From positions 26,546-90,545 of the forward strand of contig CAIXZH010000115.1 in the NCBI GenBank assembly GCA_903923905.1: DNA of 64,000 bases, written 5' to 3'. This document shows positions 42,150 to 51,912 of this stretch, in pieces (the first letter of the stretch is position 1; each line of letters starts with the position of its first letter). This stretch comes from an uncultured Bacteroidia bacterium (lineage in GTDB: Bacteria; Bacteroidota; Bacteroidia; Bacteroidales; Prolixibacteraceae). The translations under genes and the position numbers were made by a program. Under the pieces are notes generated by a model. That model saw only the letters and a program-made list of their open reading frames with translations. It was not told where the DNA came from and ran no database searches.

Positions 42150-44465
42150 CTATTTTTTAAGTTGAACTTCGGCCTTTTTATTTGCGCCGATAAACTGTTC
42201 CTGATTATAGAGTATCAGTGTTAATTCCTTTTCAGAAAGATTTTCAATGCTTACTTTCTCTTTGGTGACATTTATTTTCAGTATGGTGTTTCTAAAGTTA
42301 ATTCTAAAGGAGTAGGAGCCCCAGTTATCCGGGATAAATGGAGAGAGTGATACTTTTCCATCTTTTACTCTCATACCGCCAAACCCCTTCACAAATGCCA
42401 TCCAGGTTCCACCCATCGAGGTAATGTGGCACCCATCTGCGGTGTCGTTGTTATAATCATCGAGATCGAGTCTTGCAGTTCTGAGATATAGCTCGTATGC
42501 TTTGGCTTTATAACCGATGGCGCTGGCCAATATGGTGTGGATGCATGGTGATAAAGAAGACTCATGAACGGTGTAGGATTCATAAAAATCAAAATGCTGT
42601 TTAATGGTATCTTTATCATACTGGTCTTCAAAAAGAAACAAGCTTTGGAGCGTATCTGCCTGTTTAATATAGGGCGAGCGCAATATCCGATCCCAGGACC
42701 AATGCTGATTAATGGGTCGTTCAGCTAAGGGTATCTCAGAAGAAGGTTTTAATGTTTTATCAAGGAACCCATCCTGTTGAAGGAAAATAGCTCTTTTTCC
42801 GTCGTAAGGAAAATGAAGATTTTCAATAATTTCCAGCCATTCAGCTGTTTCGCCCTTTTCGTCAAAGTGCCATTTGTCCAGCAGGTGATTATATTCAGAT
42901 AGGTGATTCTCTTTGAGATACTCAATAACTTCAAGAGTATATTGGAGTGTCCACCGGGCGATACTGTTGGTATGGAAATTGTTGTTTACGTTATTTTCGT
43001 ATTCATTGGGACCAGTTACTCCAAGAATAACATATTTGCGACGATCATCAGACCAGTTTACCCTTTGTGCCCAGAAGCGCGATATGGCGAGCAATACTTC
43101 GAAGCCGTTTGGCGCCAGGTATTCCCAATCTCCCGTGTAACGTATATAATCGAAAATTGCAAAGGCAATTGCCCCATTTCGGTGGATCTCTTCAAATGTA
43201 ATTTCCCATTCATTGTGGCATTCTTCACCATTCATAGTAACCATTGGGTACAATGCTGCTCCTTTGGTGAATCCTAGGATTGCTGCATTTTCAATTGCCT
43301 TTTTTAGGTGTTTGTGCCTATATTTCAGAAGATTACGCGCTACTTGAACCGGGGCAGTTGCAAGGTAGAAAGGGAGACAGAAGGCTTCTGTATCCCAATA
43401 AGTTGACCCGCCGTATTTTTCTCCGGTAAATCCTTTGGGACCGATATTCAATCTTTCATCCTCACCTGTATAGGTTTGATGAAGCTGGAAAATATTGAAT
43501 CGAATTCCTTGTTGTGCCGCCACATCGCCTTCTATGATGATATCGCTGGTCTTCCATTTTTCGAGCCAGGCTTGCGAATGTTCCAATTCGAGCTGTTCGA
43601 AACCTTTTTGATAGGCAGAATTCAGATGTTTTGCTGCAGTTTTTAATAGTTTTTCTTTCTGAAAATTTTCGGATGAGACATTTACTCCGAATTTTTCGAC
43701 CGTTATTGATTCCCCTTCACCGATAGTCAGAGGGATAATATTGGCAATATATTTGGTTCGGTTTTCGACATCAGCTGCGAAGGCACATTTTGTTCCGTTT
43801 CGGAGGATATTAATTTTCATCCCTGAGCAGACGTGAAACAGGGTCTTTCGTACCTCCGCAACAATATATCCTTCGCCGGGTTTAACGTTGATATCGACTT
43901 CGTCCCAGAATTTTTCGTCATAATTAGCATCTTCGTTGCGGACATCAAAGTCTAGGTAGGGAGTAAGGGTGATTTTGTCGGAAAAATTCAGGGCAGTAAG
44001 GGTGTAACTGATTGCGCCGATTTCAGAATCAACAATACTCATAAAACGCCGCGTGATCACTTTTACCTGCTTTCCAGAAGGGAGTTGAGCAATAAATTCG
44101 CGATTTAGGTGACCCTCCTGCATATTCAGTTCACGTCTGAATTCCATAATTTTGGAACTGTTCAGATCAAGTGTTTCGTTTCCGATTTTCACATCTATAC
44201 CGATCCAGTTTGCTGCATTGAGCACTTTTGCAAAATATCTCGGATAACCGTTCTTCCACCACCCAACACGTGTTTTATCGGGATAGTAAACCCCGGCAAC
44301 ATAATTCCCCTGAAGGGTCTCCCCGGTGAATTTTTCCTCAAAATTGGCCCGATGGCCAATTCGTCCGTTTCCAAGACTCATGAGGCTTTCCGTTATTTTG
44401 TTATATTCAGGATGGAAACCTTCTTCAATAATTTTCCATCCGTCATGGATGATATAGTCTTTCAT
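42150..44465 (-). CDS. GH65 family glycoside phosphorylase (probable maltose phosphorylase)
   Basis: 771 residues. GH65 hallmarks: the TYWDTEAFCLPFYL region, the catalytic Glu in EWEITFEEIHRNGAIAF, and VTGPNEYENNVNNN and RPINQHWSWDR. No signal peptide, so cytoplasmic. It phosphorolyses an alpha-glucoside to beta-glucose-1-phosphate plus glucose. Maltose is the likely substrate given the starch-type neighbours and the pgmB gene immediately upstream; trehalose or kojibiose cannot be excluded by reading alone. Confidence 0.88.
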   Translation of the reverse strand: MKDYIIHDGWKIIEEGFHPEYNKITESLMSLGNGRIGHRANFEEKFTGETLQGNYVAGVYYPDKTRVGWWKNGYPRYFAKVLNAANWIGIDVKIGNETLDLNSSKIMEFRRELNMQEGHLNREFIAQLPSGKQVKVITRRFMSIVDSEIGAISYTLTALNFSDKITLTPYLDFDVRNEDANYDEKFWDEVDINVKPGEGYIVAEVRKTLFHVCSGMKINILRNGTKCAFAADVENRTKYIANIIPLTIGEGESITVEKFGVNVSSENFQKEKLLKTAAKHLNSAYQKGFEQLELEHSQAWLEKWKTSDIIIEGDVAAQQGIRFNIFQLHQTYTGEDERLNIGPKGFTGEKYGGSTYWDTEAFCLPFYLATAPVQVARNLLKYRHKHLKKAIENAAILGFTKGAALYPMVTMNGEECHNEWEITFEEIHRNGAIAFAIFDYIRYTGDWEYLAPNGFEVLLAISRFWAQRVNWSDDRRKYVILGVTGPNEYENNVNNNFHTNSIARWTLQYTLEVIEYLKENHLSEYNHLLDKWHFDEKGETAEWLEIIENLHFPYDGKRAIFLQQDGFLDKTLKPSSEIPLAERPINQHWSWDRILRSPYIKQADTLQSLFLFEDQYDKDTIKQHFDFYESYTVHESSLSPCIHTILASAIGYKAKAYELYLRTARLDLDDYNNDTADGCHITSMGGTWMAFVKGFGGMRVKDGKVSLSPFIPDNWGSYSFRINFRNTILKINVTKEKVSIENLSEKELTLILYNQEQFIGANKKAEVQLKK

Positions 44466-44488
44466 ATTGATGTCATTTTGTTATATAT

Positions 44489-44507
44489 GGACGTATGTCA
44501 TACGTCC
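44489..44507. repeat. REP-like palindrome inside the maltose operon
   Basis: GGACGTATG, T, CATACGTCC: a perfect 9-bp arm palindrome in the 42-base gap between pgmB and the GH65 gene, ending exactly where the pgmB stop begins. Confidence 0.6.
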
Positions 44508-45161
44508 CTACAAATACCATGATCTTAATTGATCAATATTCATATTCGCAAAACCCGGGATTACGAAATCGGCATTTTTAAGGTTTTCTCCTTTTCCAAT
44601 ACCTATTACGGACATCCCTCCGTTTCGGGCAGCGTCGATGCCTGCCTGGGCATCTTCAAATACCAGACAATTTACGGGGCTGACACCTAGTTCTGAGGCC
44701 CCCTTTAAAAAAACTTCCGGATCGGGCTTTGCCCGGAAGACTTTAGTCCCATCAATCACTGCATCAAATTTTTGTGCAAGGCCGATCTTGTCCAGAATGA
44801 ACATTGCATTTTTACTTGCTGATCCGAGGGCAATCAACAGGTTGTTTTTGTGCAATTCATCCAGAAACCGGATTACACCCGGAAGAATTTCATCCGGCGT
44901 CATCTGTGTGATGTATGAAACGTACAGGTTGTTCTTTTTTTCAGCTAACTCAGTCTTTTGAGCCGAATCAATATTTATTCCGCCCAAATCAAGCAAAATA
45001 TCCAACGATTCCATACGGCTCACTCCTTTAAGCCGCTCATTATCCTGTTCTGAGAAATGAAAACCGAGCTCTTCTGCTATTTTATTCCATGCGATATAAT
45101 GGTAACGGGCCGTATCGACCACAACGCCATCCAGATCAAATAGGCAAGCTTTTATTTTCAA
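44508..45161 (-). CDS. pgmB: Beta-phosphoglucomutase
   Basis: 217 residues, HAD superfamily. FDLDGVVVDTARYHYIAW carries the nucleophile and acid/base Asp; RLKGVSRMESL is the substrate-specificity loop typical of PgmB; GSASKN and VFEDAQAGIDAARNGG complete the site. It converts beta-glucose-1-phosphate from the GH65 phosphorylase to glucose-6-phosphate. The start codon is TTG at 45161; there is no ATG before the nucleophile motif. Three bases separate it from the transporter stop. Confidence 0.93.
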   Translation of the reverse strand: MKIKACLFDLDGVVVDTARYHYIAWNKIAEELGFHFSEQDNERLKGVSRMESLDILLDLGGINIDSAQKTELAEKKNNLYVSYITQMTPDEILPGVIRFLDELHKNNLLIALGSASKNAMFILDKIGLAQKFDAVIDGTKVFRAKPDPEVFLKGASELGVSPVNCLVFEDAQAGIDAARNGGMSVIGIGKGENLKNADFVIPGFANMNIDQLRSWYL

Positions 45162-45164
45162 ACC

Positions 45165-46487
45165 TTAATCTTTAGTAATGTGTTCTTTTACAAATACAAC
45201 CGATAATGCAGCTACCAGCATGGACAATCCGGCCACCCCCAGCATGAGGATTGCCTTACCTCCAGCCAGTGATAATACCACCCCTCCCAATAATCCTGCA
45301 GCGATCTGGGGAATAGTGATTGTTGCGTTGAAGATTCCCATATAAACTCCCATTTTGTCTGAGGGAAGTGCGGCAGAAAGAATTGCATAAGGCATTGCAA
45401 GTATTGCAGCCCAGGCGATCCCAATACCAACCATGGAGAATATTAGCCCGTATTGATTTTGGATAAAAATCATTGATACCAGTCCGGCTCCTCCGGCCAA
45501 AAGCGATAACATATAAATTGTTTTACGACCAAGGCGATTAGCCAGCCTTCCCATAGCAATTGAAAAGAGTGCTCCGAATAAACTATACCCTGCGAAGATT
45601 ACCCCAACCCAGTTTCCAGCTTCGTTATATCCGGCAGAAGTTGAATCGCCGGCTACTGTCTTCCAAACATTCTGGGCTACCCCAGGAGTAGTGTAGACCC
45701 ACATCAGAAAAAGGGCAAACCATGAGAAGAATTGGACGATTGCCAATCGCCACATGGTTATCGGGATCTCTTTGAGTAAGGTTAAAAAGGAACTTTTCCT
45801 TGTTTCCTCCTGTTTGTGCTGTGCATATTTGCGATACTCTTCGGGAGGAAACTCTTTTGTTCTGAAGCTTGTCCACAACACTGTTAGTAAAAGGGTCCCA
45901 CCTCCCAGATAGAATGCCCAGATAACGGTCGGTGCAACTTTCTCCCCTGCTGCGGGTATATTTGATACACCGATCCAGGTTAAAATAAATGGGAGCAAAG
46001 AGCCGACAACAGCGCCTGCATTGATTAAAAAACTTTGAACAGCATACCCCTGATTCCGCTGCTCCTCCGATACCATATCGCCCACCAACGCTCTGAATGG
46101 CTGCATGGTTATATTGAATGAGGTATCCATGAAAAGGAGCATAAATGCACCAAAGAATAGCGGAGGGAGAATATAGGCGAAAAATTCTGAATTAGGCATG
46201 AAAAACATGGCCATCGCCGAAATAATTGCCCCCAAAAGGATATATGGAATTCTGCGCCCAAGTCTCGTCCAGGTGTTATCACTGAAAAGTCCTATGATCG
46301 GTTGTACAATCAACCCGGCAAGTGGTGCAGCAAGCCAAAAGTAACTTAAATGGTGGACATCAGCTCCCAAGGCAGATAATATTCTGCTTGTATTGCCATT
46401 TTGAAGTGAATAACCAATCTGGACACCCATAAAGCCAAAGCTCATATTCCAGATCGACCAAAAAGAGAGACGCGGTTTTTTTTCCAT
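45165..46487 (-). CDS. MFS transporter, probable maltose/maltodextrin permease
   Basis: 440 residues with 12 predicted membrane helices. The SLC45/GPH-like signature GLFSDNTWTRLGRRIPYILLG follows helix 2, and PFRALVGDMVSEEQRNQGYA lies near helix 4. Proteins of this kind beside GH65 and pgmB genes import maltose across the inner membrane. First gene of the catabolic operon; a LacI operator lies at 46805-46816, 318 bases upstream of its start. Confidence 0.88.
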   Translation of the reverse strand: MEKKPRLSFWSIWNMSFGFMGVQIGYSLQNGNTSRILSALGADVHHLSYFWLAAPLAGLIVQPIIGLFSDNTWTRLGRRIPYILLGAIISAMAMFFMPNSEFFAYILPPLFFGAFMLLFMDTSFNITMQPFRALVGDMVSEEQRNQGYAVQSFLINAGAVVGSLLPFILTWIGVSNIPAAGEKVAPTVIWAFYLGGGTLLLTVLWTSFRTKEFPPEEYRKYAQHKQEETRKSSFLTLLKEIPITMWRLAIVQFFSWFALFLMWVYTTPGVAQNVWKTVAGDSTSAGYNEAGNWVGVIFAGYSLFGALFSIAMGRLANRLGRKTIYMLSLLAGGAGLVSMIFIQNQYGLIFSMVGIGIAWAAILAMPYAILSAALPSDKMGVYMGIFNATITIPQIAAGLLGGVVLSLAGGKAILMLGVAGLSMLVAALSVVFVKEHITKD

Positions 46488-46831
46488 AATTTTTAATTGC
46501 AGTTTGGTAATCTAAGATAAATTGGACAAACATTAACGTTCACATTAGCCAGGACCGATACTCCGAAAAAAATCCGGAAGCATCGATCACCTATGGAATA
46601 ACATATCATCGGAGTATAGGTTCCGATCATAACTAATCCATTGTTTGTACAAAAAGTAAGTGCGTAATCCAGGAATGGAATACGATTCGTAAAGGGGAAA
46701 GACAAGTGATATTCGGCAGCAAATATAGGTTGGAAATTTCTCAAAAGCAATAACTAATTGCTTTCAGATCAAAATAATAGTTAATTATTTTCAGAACCCT
46801 GTATGCAAACGTTTGCGAATGTTGTAAAGAA
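46488..46831. other. Promoter region of the maltose catabolic operon
   Basis: 344 bases between the LacI gene and the transporter. It holds the LacI operator at 46805-46816. An 85-codon frame here (46493-46750, minus) has no signal, motif or family character and I reject it. Confidence 0.55.
46805..46816. promoter_or_regulatory. LacI-family operator, catabolic arm
   Basis: GCAAACGTTTGC is a perfect 12-base palindrome with the AAACGTTT core bound by many LacI-family proteins. It is identical to the site at 48720-48731 upstream of susC. Confidence 0.8.
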
Positions 46832-47845
46832 TCAGATTTTTTTTGTCGATTCACGGATCACAAGGTTTGTTTCAATGAAAAAAGTTTCACCGGGACCTTT
46901 TCTCTTCCCCTCGATCCGCTCCAAAAGAATAGTTGCTGCTTTTATCCCCATTTCATATCCGTGCTGATCTACTGAACTAAGTGTGGGAGTCGTAATATCG
47001 GAATAGCTTCCTGCCGAAAATCCCATAATGGCCACTTTATCCGGAATAGCAATCCCCATTTTCTGTAAAGTTTTCATAACACCTACTGCTGTCAGATCAT
47101 TCACCGTAAATATACCATCGGGCGGTGTAGGGAGCTGAATTAAATTACGGGTCGCGATAGCTGCAAGATCAAATGAATCTGCAACAATTACATAATCCTC
47201 CAGATAAGGCATGTTGTGGTCCTTCAGGGCCTCTTTATATCCCTCCAGCCGGAATTTTCCTATTCCCAGTGAATTTGGAGCAGCCAGGTGGGCTATCCGT
47301 TTGCATCCCGATTCAATTAAATGGCATACGGCATTATAGGCGGCTTTTTGATCGTCAATAATCACATTGTCAGATTCAAAGCCATCAGGTATCCTGTCGA
47401 AAAAAACAATCGGGATACCGCTCTCTTCAATCAGTTGCAAATGAGAAAAATCCATTGTCTCTTTGGAGATGGAGATTAAGGCCCCTTCAACACGGTTGGA
47501 TAATAGTGCCTGGGTATTTATAATCTCCCTTTCATATTTTTCGTTCGATTGACAGATCATTACATTATAGCCGGCGTCGTAGGCAACATCTTCTATTCCG
47601 CTGATTACCGATGAAAAGAAGTAGTGAACCAATTCAGGAATGATTACCCCTATAGTATAGGTTTTACTGTTTTTAAGCGAGAGAGCTACAGCATTGGGTT
47701 TATAGTGAAGTTTTTTTGCAAGTTCATTTACAGCGTCTTTAGTATCCCTGCTTATATCCGGATGATCTTTCAAAGCACGCGAAACGGTGGATGCAGAAAT
47801 TCCCAGCGCTTTTGCAATGTCTTTTATGGTAACCTGACTGTTCAT
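46832..47845 (-). CDS. LacI-family transcriptional regulator of the starch/maltose locus
   Basis: 337 residues. Helix-turn-helix and hinge: TIKDIAKALGISASTVSRAL (about 6-25) and YKPNAVALSLKN (about 51-62). The periplasmic-binding-protein-like sensor follows (about 65-335; VIIPELVHYFFSSVISGIEDVA, FFDRIPDG, IMGFSAGSYSDITTPTL). It most likely binds GCAAACGTTTGC at both arms and is released by a maltose-type inducer; B. thetaiotaomicron uses a different regulator (SusR) for starch. It may share a transcript with the catabolic operon. Confidence 0.9.
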   Translation of the reverse strand: MNSQVTIKDIAKALGISASTVSRALKDHPDISRDTKDAVNELAKKLHYKPNAVALSLKNSKTYTIGVIIPELVHYFFSSVISGIEDVAYDAGYNVMICQSNEKYEREIINTQALLSNRVEGALISISKETMDFSHLQLIEESGIPIVFFDRIPDGFESDNVIIDDQKAAYNAVCHLIESGCKRIAHLAAPNSLGIGKFRLEGYKEALKDHNMPYLEDYVIVADSFDLAAIATRNLIQLPTPPDGIFTVNDLTAVGVMKTLQKMGIAIPDKVAIMGFSAGSYSDITTPTLSSVDQHGYEMGIKAATILLERIEGKRKGPGETFFIETNLVIRESTKKI

Positions 47846-48058
47846 TAATTTGTTTAGTTCGGAGGTAAAATGACTTTACTAAAGTAGTAATTAATTTGGG
47901 ATGGACAATATTAAAAAAACCAGGGTAAGGAGAGTAGTTCTGGTACAATGACCTTGGGTGTAGGTAATAAGAACACCTCAAAAACAAAATTCAAGATAGC
48001 CACCAAATTAGTTAAAGCTTATGCCGCAAATTATTATACAAAAGATTTTGACTCCCTT

Positions 48059-48295
48059 TCAGGCTGTTATCTTCAGCTTGATCACTTCAATTTCGGCTCC
48101 ATTTTTATATGCTTCATTGGCCTTATCCATTACTTCTTTTGCGGTATTTTGGTCAAGGTAATATTCTCCGCAATTGTTGCAGATGCTCGCAGGGACTTCC
48201 TTAATCACAATAATCGATTCCCCGCGCTCCAGGGTTACTGTAGCCTTACCTTTAGCAGTTTCTCCATTTTTACAGATCATGCACTTCATATTCAT
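48059..48295 (-). CDS. YgiT-type zinc-finger protein (MqsA-like antitoxin)
   Basis: 78 residues. Two Cys-x2-Cys pairs (MKCMICKNG and SICNNCGEYY) form the N-terminal zinc domain of MqsA/YgiT. The C-terminal part is short and has no XRE helix-turn-helix, unlike full MqsA. Its ATG overlaps the stop of the upstream DUF4258 gene by 4 bases, the usual toxin-first arrangement of this pair. Function as antitoxin is inferred from the pairing. Confidence 0.82.
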   Translation of the reverse strand: MNMKCMICKNGETAKGKATVTLERGESIIVIKEVPASICNNCGEYYLDQNTAKEVMDKANEAYKNGAEIEVIKLKITA

Positions 48296-48570
48296 CTCTT
48301 TTTTACGGTGAAATCATCCTTCCATATTGAATTATCTGGTTGATATGCTGTAATAATAATATACTCCCCAACTTCATTTAGAGCATACACTAAGTGCAAG
48401 GGGATATTAGCACTAAAGAATAGCAGAAGGTAATTTGTATACGGCTTGTCATCAGGATATTCTCTAATTATTACCCCGGCGGCCAGTGCGAGTTCAATAT
48501 CTTGCTGAGATATACCTCTTTTAAACATCTGAATAACCACATGCGATGAATAGATCAACTTTCTTTTCAT
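48292..48570 (-). CDS. DUF4258 protein (putative toxin of a TA pair)
   Basis: 92 residues from the ATG at 48570; a TTG at 48600 would add 10 residues. The start KLIYSSHVVIQMFKRGISQ and the core PLHLVYALNEVGEYIIITAY match DUF4258, a BECR/RelE-related fold often paired with YgiT zinc-finger proteins. It could be an mRNA interferase, but catalytic residues are not established for this family. Sits between the two arms of the sugar locus, suggesting insertion. Confidence 0.78.
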   Translation of the reverse strand: MKRKLIYSSHVVIQMFKRGISQQDIELALAAGVIIREYPDDKPYTNYLLLFFSANIPLHLVYALNEVGEYIIITAYQPDNSIWKDDFTVKKR

Positions 48571-48644
48571 GGATAAATCAGATGCTTTATTTCGATACAA
48601 AGTTAATAAAGATTTATTAAACTGGTTTAATCCGCAATTGAAAG

Positions 48645-48670
48645 TAGAGACGCAAAATTTTACGTCTCTA
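48645..48670. repeat. TAGAGACG palindromic repeat
   Basis: TAGAGACG (48645-48652) pairs with CGTCTCTA (48663-48670) around a 10-base loop. This GTAGAGACG type of hairpin is widely dispersed in several bacterial phyla. Confidence 0.55.
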
Positions 48671-48707
48671 ACCCGTTTTTAAAAACATGTTGTATAACAT
48701 ATTTGCC

Positions 48708-48757
48708 GCAAACGTCACCGCAAACGTTTGCATAATAATATTTGCGGTTTGCGCAAA
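48708..48757. promoter_or_regulatory. LacI-family operator cluster, susC arm
   Basis: A perfect GCAAACGTTTGC at 48720-48731 is flanked by a half-site GCAAACGT (48708-48715) and a second palindrome TTTGCGCAAA (48748-48757). About 200 bases ahead of susC. Confidence 0.8.
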
Positions 48758-48925
48758 TTGGGTGTGTTAAAATTGTGTTAAAATTGTATTAATTTGTAAT
48801 GCCAAAATGAGTAAGGGAAAGCATTCGTGAAGGCAAGTAATTGATATTCAAGTGCATAAATGTTAAAAATGCCTTAAATGATGAAAAATTTGAACCAAGA
48901 ATTATGAACCATTAATTTGAATCAC

Positions 48926-51892
48926 ATGAAATTTGAAATTGTAAAAATGAAAGCAATTTGGTTTTTCCTATTTGCGCTGCTGACCCTGTCGGTAACGGCA
49001 CAGGAGAGATCAATTACCGGTAAAGTTACCGATGCGACTACCAATGAGGGACTTATCGGCGTGACAGTTTTGATTCAGGGAACTTATACCGGCACAGTTA
49101 CCGACGTGGATGGAAAATTCTCCATTAAGGCGGCTCCGGGAGCGAATCTTGTTTTTTCATTTATCGGTTACCAGACTCAAACCGTAGCGGTAGGACAACA
49201 AACTACGTTGAACGTTTCCTTGAAAACTGAAGTAAAAGGACTTGATGAAGTTGTGGTTATTGGATACGGAACTGTTAAAAAGTCTGATGCAACCGGTGCA
49301 GTAAGTACGGTAAGCACGAAGGATTTTAACAATGGAGTAATGACCTCGGCTCAAGACCTGATTGTTGGGAAAAGTGCAGGGGTTGTTATTACCACTGCGG
49401 GTGGAGCTCCCGGAAGCGGAGCAACAATCCGTATTCGTGGCGGGTCTTCTTTAAATGCCTCCAATGATCCTTTGATTATTATTGATGGTGTCCCCCTTGA
49501 TAATAATAATGTAGCAGGAAGTGCAAACTTTCTTTCGTTCGTTAATCCTAACGATATCGAAACCTTTACCGTTTTAAAAGATGCCTCTTCCACAGCAATT
49601 TATGGTTCGAGGGCTTCCAATGGGGTCATTCTGATTACAACAAAAAGTGGAAAACTTGGCACTCCTTTGAAAATTTCATATAACGGGAATGCTTCTATTG
49701 GTGAGGCAATCAAATATGTTGATGTTTATTCGGGAGACCAGGTAAGGCAAATTGCCTTTAGTCACCCGGGACTTTACAGCGCTGATAGCTATACCAAACT
49801 TGGATCTTACAATACCAATTGGCAGAAAGAGATTTTTCGCCCTGCTTTTTCTCACGATCATAACCTGAGTTTATCCGGTGCAACAAAAAATTTACCTTAC
49901 AGGGTTTCCATCGGCTTTACTGATCAGAACGGTATATTGAAAAATACAGAGATGCAGCGGTTTACAGGGGCTGTTAATCTTAATCCTACACTTCTTGATG
50001 GTACTTTAAAGTTAAACATCAATGCGAAGGGGATGAATACGAATCAGAATTTCTCCGATCAGGGAGCCGTAGGATCTGCAATCAGTATGGATCCTACTCA
50101 ACCTGTTTATGACCCGAGTACTTTAGGTCAGACCAAGTCTGCAGGCTATTTTCAGTGGAGTAATTACGGTGCCAATTTGGGTACTGCGAATCCATTGGAA
50201 CAATTGATGATGGATGACAATAAGTCAACAGTAAACAGAGTTGTGGCCAATATACAGGCAGATTATAAGATCCCCTATATTACCGGTTTACATGCCAATT
50301 TAAATCTGGCAACCGATAATACCCATGGAACTGGACACAACAATCGTCCTGTAACCTCTCCTTCGGTACTTACTGCCCCCTTGAATGGACAGCTGGATAA
50401 TTATAAAGGAAACAATTATAATAATCTGCTTGATTTCTATCTTAATTATGTGAAGGAGTTAGGACAGAATCATAAAATTGATGCAACTGCCGGGTATTCC
50501 TGGCAGCACTTTGCTAGGAATGGCAATGATTACAAACGCGGAATTGTAGATGCTACCCATGCATATCAAAAAGTGGACAGTACCTTCTTTACCACCGAGA
50601 ATTACCTGGTTTCATTTTTTGGTCGTGTGAATTATACCTTTATGAATAAATACTTGCTGACTGCTACTATTCGTGATGATGGTTCTTCCCGCTTCGCAAA
50701 AGGGAACAAATGGGGTCTTTTCCCATCAGCTGCTTTTGCATGGAAAATCAAGGAAGAGTCATTTTTGAAAAACAACAGTGTAATTTCCGATTTGAAGCTC
50801 CGCTTAGGATATGGCGTTACCGGTCAACAGGATATCGGGAATGATTATCCCGCACAGGCAAATTATATAAAATCTCAGGCCGGTTCACTTTATGAAATAG
50901 GAGGCCTCTACCTGCCAACTTTGCGTCCGAATGCATACGATCCCAATATTAAATGGGAATCAACCACGACATATAACGGTGCACTTGATTTTGGCTTCCT
51001 GAAAGACCGGATTACCGGCTCATTGGATGTTTATTATCGTGTAACTGACAATCTGTTGAACACCGTTACAGTTCCTACCGGAAGTAATTTCTCCAATACG
51101 CTGTTAACCAATGTGGGTAGTCTGAATAACCGCGGAGTTGAATTAAACCTGAACCTGGTCCCTATCTCCAAGAAAGACATGAACCTGACCCTCGGATTTA
51201 ACTTCACCTATAACCGGACAGAGGTAACCAAGCTTTTGATTTCAAATGATCCTACCTATATCGGAATTCTTTACGGAAGTGCATTCACCGGTACCAACCA
51301 GGTAACAAGAGTTGGGGAAGCTCCTTACTCTTTCTTTGTAAATAAACAGGTATATAACGCTAATGGTAACCCCGTTGAAGGATTATATGTTGACCTGTCC
51401 GGGAAGGGGGGAACTGTAAGTGGGAATAACGCAGATAAATACATATACAAGAATCCTACCCCTAATTATCTGATGGGATTAAGTGCCCGCTTTAACTACA
51501 AGAAGTTTGATCTTTCCGCTTCCGCCCGCACTAATCTCGGCGGATACGTTTACAATGGGGTAGCATCGGGTGCCTCATTAGACCAAATGTATCAGATCGG
51601 ATATTGGAAAAATATGCCAACCTCATTGAGTGCAACAAACTTTGTTTCCCGGCAGTTTACCAGTGATTATTATGTCCAGAATGCCTCTTTCTTCAAACTG
51701 GACAATGTAAGTGCAGGCTATAATTTCGATAATGTTTGCGAACATTTCAAATTCAGGCTTAGTCTGACGGTACAAAACGCACTGACCATCACCAAATACA
51801 AAGGGATTGACCCTGAAGTTCCGGGTGGCGTTGATAATAATTTCTACCCAAGACCTCGTACCTTCATGCTTGGTGTAAGTATAAACTATTAA
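48926..51892 (+). CDS. susC: SusC/RagA-family TonB-dependent outer-membrane transporter
   Basis: 988 residues from the ATG at 48926; the ATG at 48947, directly before the signal peptide (MKAIWFFLFALLTLSVTAQ), is also likely. A carboxypeptidase-like domain (about 28-110; ITGKVTDATTNEGLIGVTV) is followed by the TonB box/plug (DEVVVIGYGTVKKSDATGAV, VRIRGG-like IRIRGGSSLN) and a long beta-barrel ending with an aromatic strand (MLGVSINY). It imports malto-oligosaccharides delivered by SusD. First gene of the susCDEF-like operon. Confidence 0.95.
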   Translation: MKFEIVKMKAIWFFLFALLTLSVTAQERSITGKVTDATTNEGLIGVTVLIQGTYTGTVTDVDGKFSIKAAPGANLVFSFIGYQTQTVAVGQQTTLNVSLKTEVKGLDEVVVIGYGTVKKSDATGAVSTVSTKDFNNGVMTSAQDLIVGKSAGVVITTAGGAPGSGATIRIRGGSSLNASNDPLIIIDGVPLDNNNVAGSANFLSFVNPNDIETFTVLKDASSTAIYGSRASNGVILITTKSGKLGTPLKISYNGNASIGEAIKYVDVYSGDQVRQIAFSHPGLYSADSYTKLGSYNTNWQKEIFRPAFSHDHNLSLSGATKNLPYRVSIGFTDQNGILKNTEMQRFTGAVNLNPTLLDGTLKLNINAKGMNTNQNFSDQGAVGSAISMDPTQPVYDPSTLGQTKSAGYFQWSNYGANLGTANPLEQLMMDDNKSTVNRVVANIQADYKIPYITGLHANLNLATDNTHGTGHNNRPVTSPSVLTAPLNGQLDNYKGNNYNNLLDFYLNYVKELGQNHKIDATAGYSWQHFARNGNDYKRGIVDATHAYQKVDSTFFTTENYLVSFFGRVNYTFMNKYLLTATIRDDGSSRFAKGNKWGLFPSAAFAWKIKEESFLKNNSVISDLKLRLGYGVTGQQDIGNDYPAQANYIKSQAGSLYEIGGLYLPTLRPNAYDPNIKWESTTTYNGALDFGFLKDRITGSLDVYYRVTDNLLNTVTVPTGSNFSNTLLTNVGSLNNRGVELNLNLVPISKKDMNLTLGFNFTYNRTEVTKLLISNDPTYIGILYGSAFTGTNQVTRVGEAPYSFFVNKQVYNANGNPVEGLYVDLSGKGGTVSGNNADKYIYKNPTPNYLMGLSARFNYKKFDLSASARTNLGGYVYNGVASGASLDQMYQIGYWKNMPTSLSATNFVSRQFTSDYYVQNASFFKLDNVSAGYNFDNVCEHFKFRLSLTVQNALTITKYKGIDPEVPGGVDNNFYPRPRTFMLGVSINY

Positions 51893-51912
51893 TATTCTAA
51901 TAATCGATAGAT

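Larger units (their letters stand above)
48571..48925. other. susC promoter region
   Basis: 355 bases. It contains a REP-like hairpin (48645-48670), a cluster of LacI-type sites (48708-48757) and an AT-rich leader with TATTAATTTG (48787-48796), which resembles a -7 element. Confidence 0.5.

Noticed and set aside
46493..46750. 85-codon minus-strand frame ahead of the MFS gene
   Set aside because: No domain, signal peptide or conservation clue; it lies in the promoter region of the catabolic operon.
47846..48058. Coding region between the LacI gene and the YgiT gene
   Set aside because: The frames here (e.g. 47948-48343 plus strand) are shadows of the minus-strand pair and have no family character.
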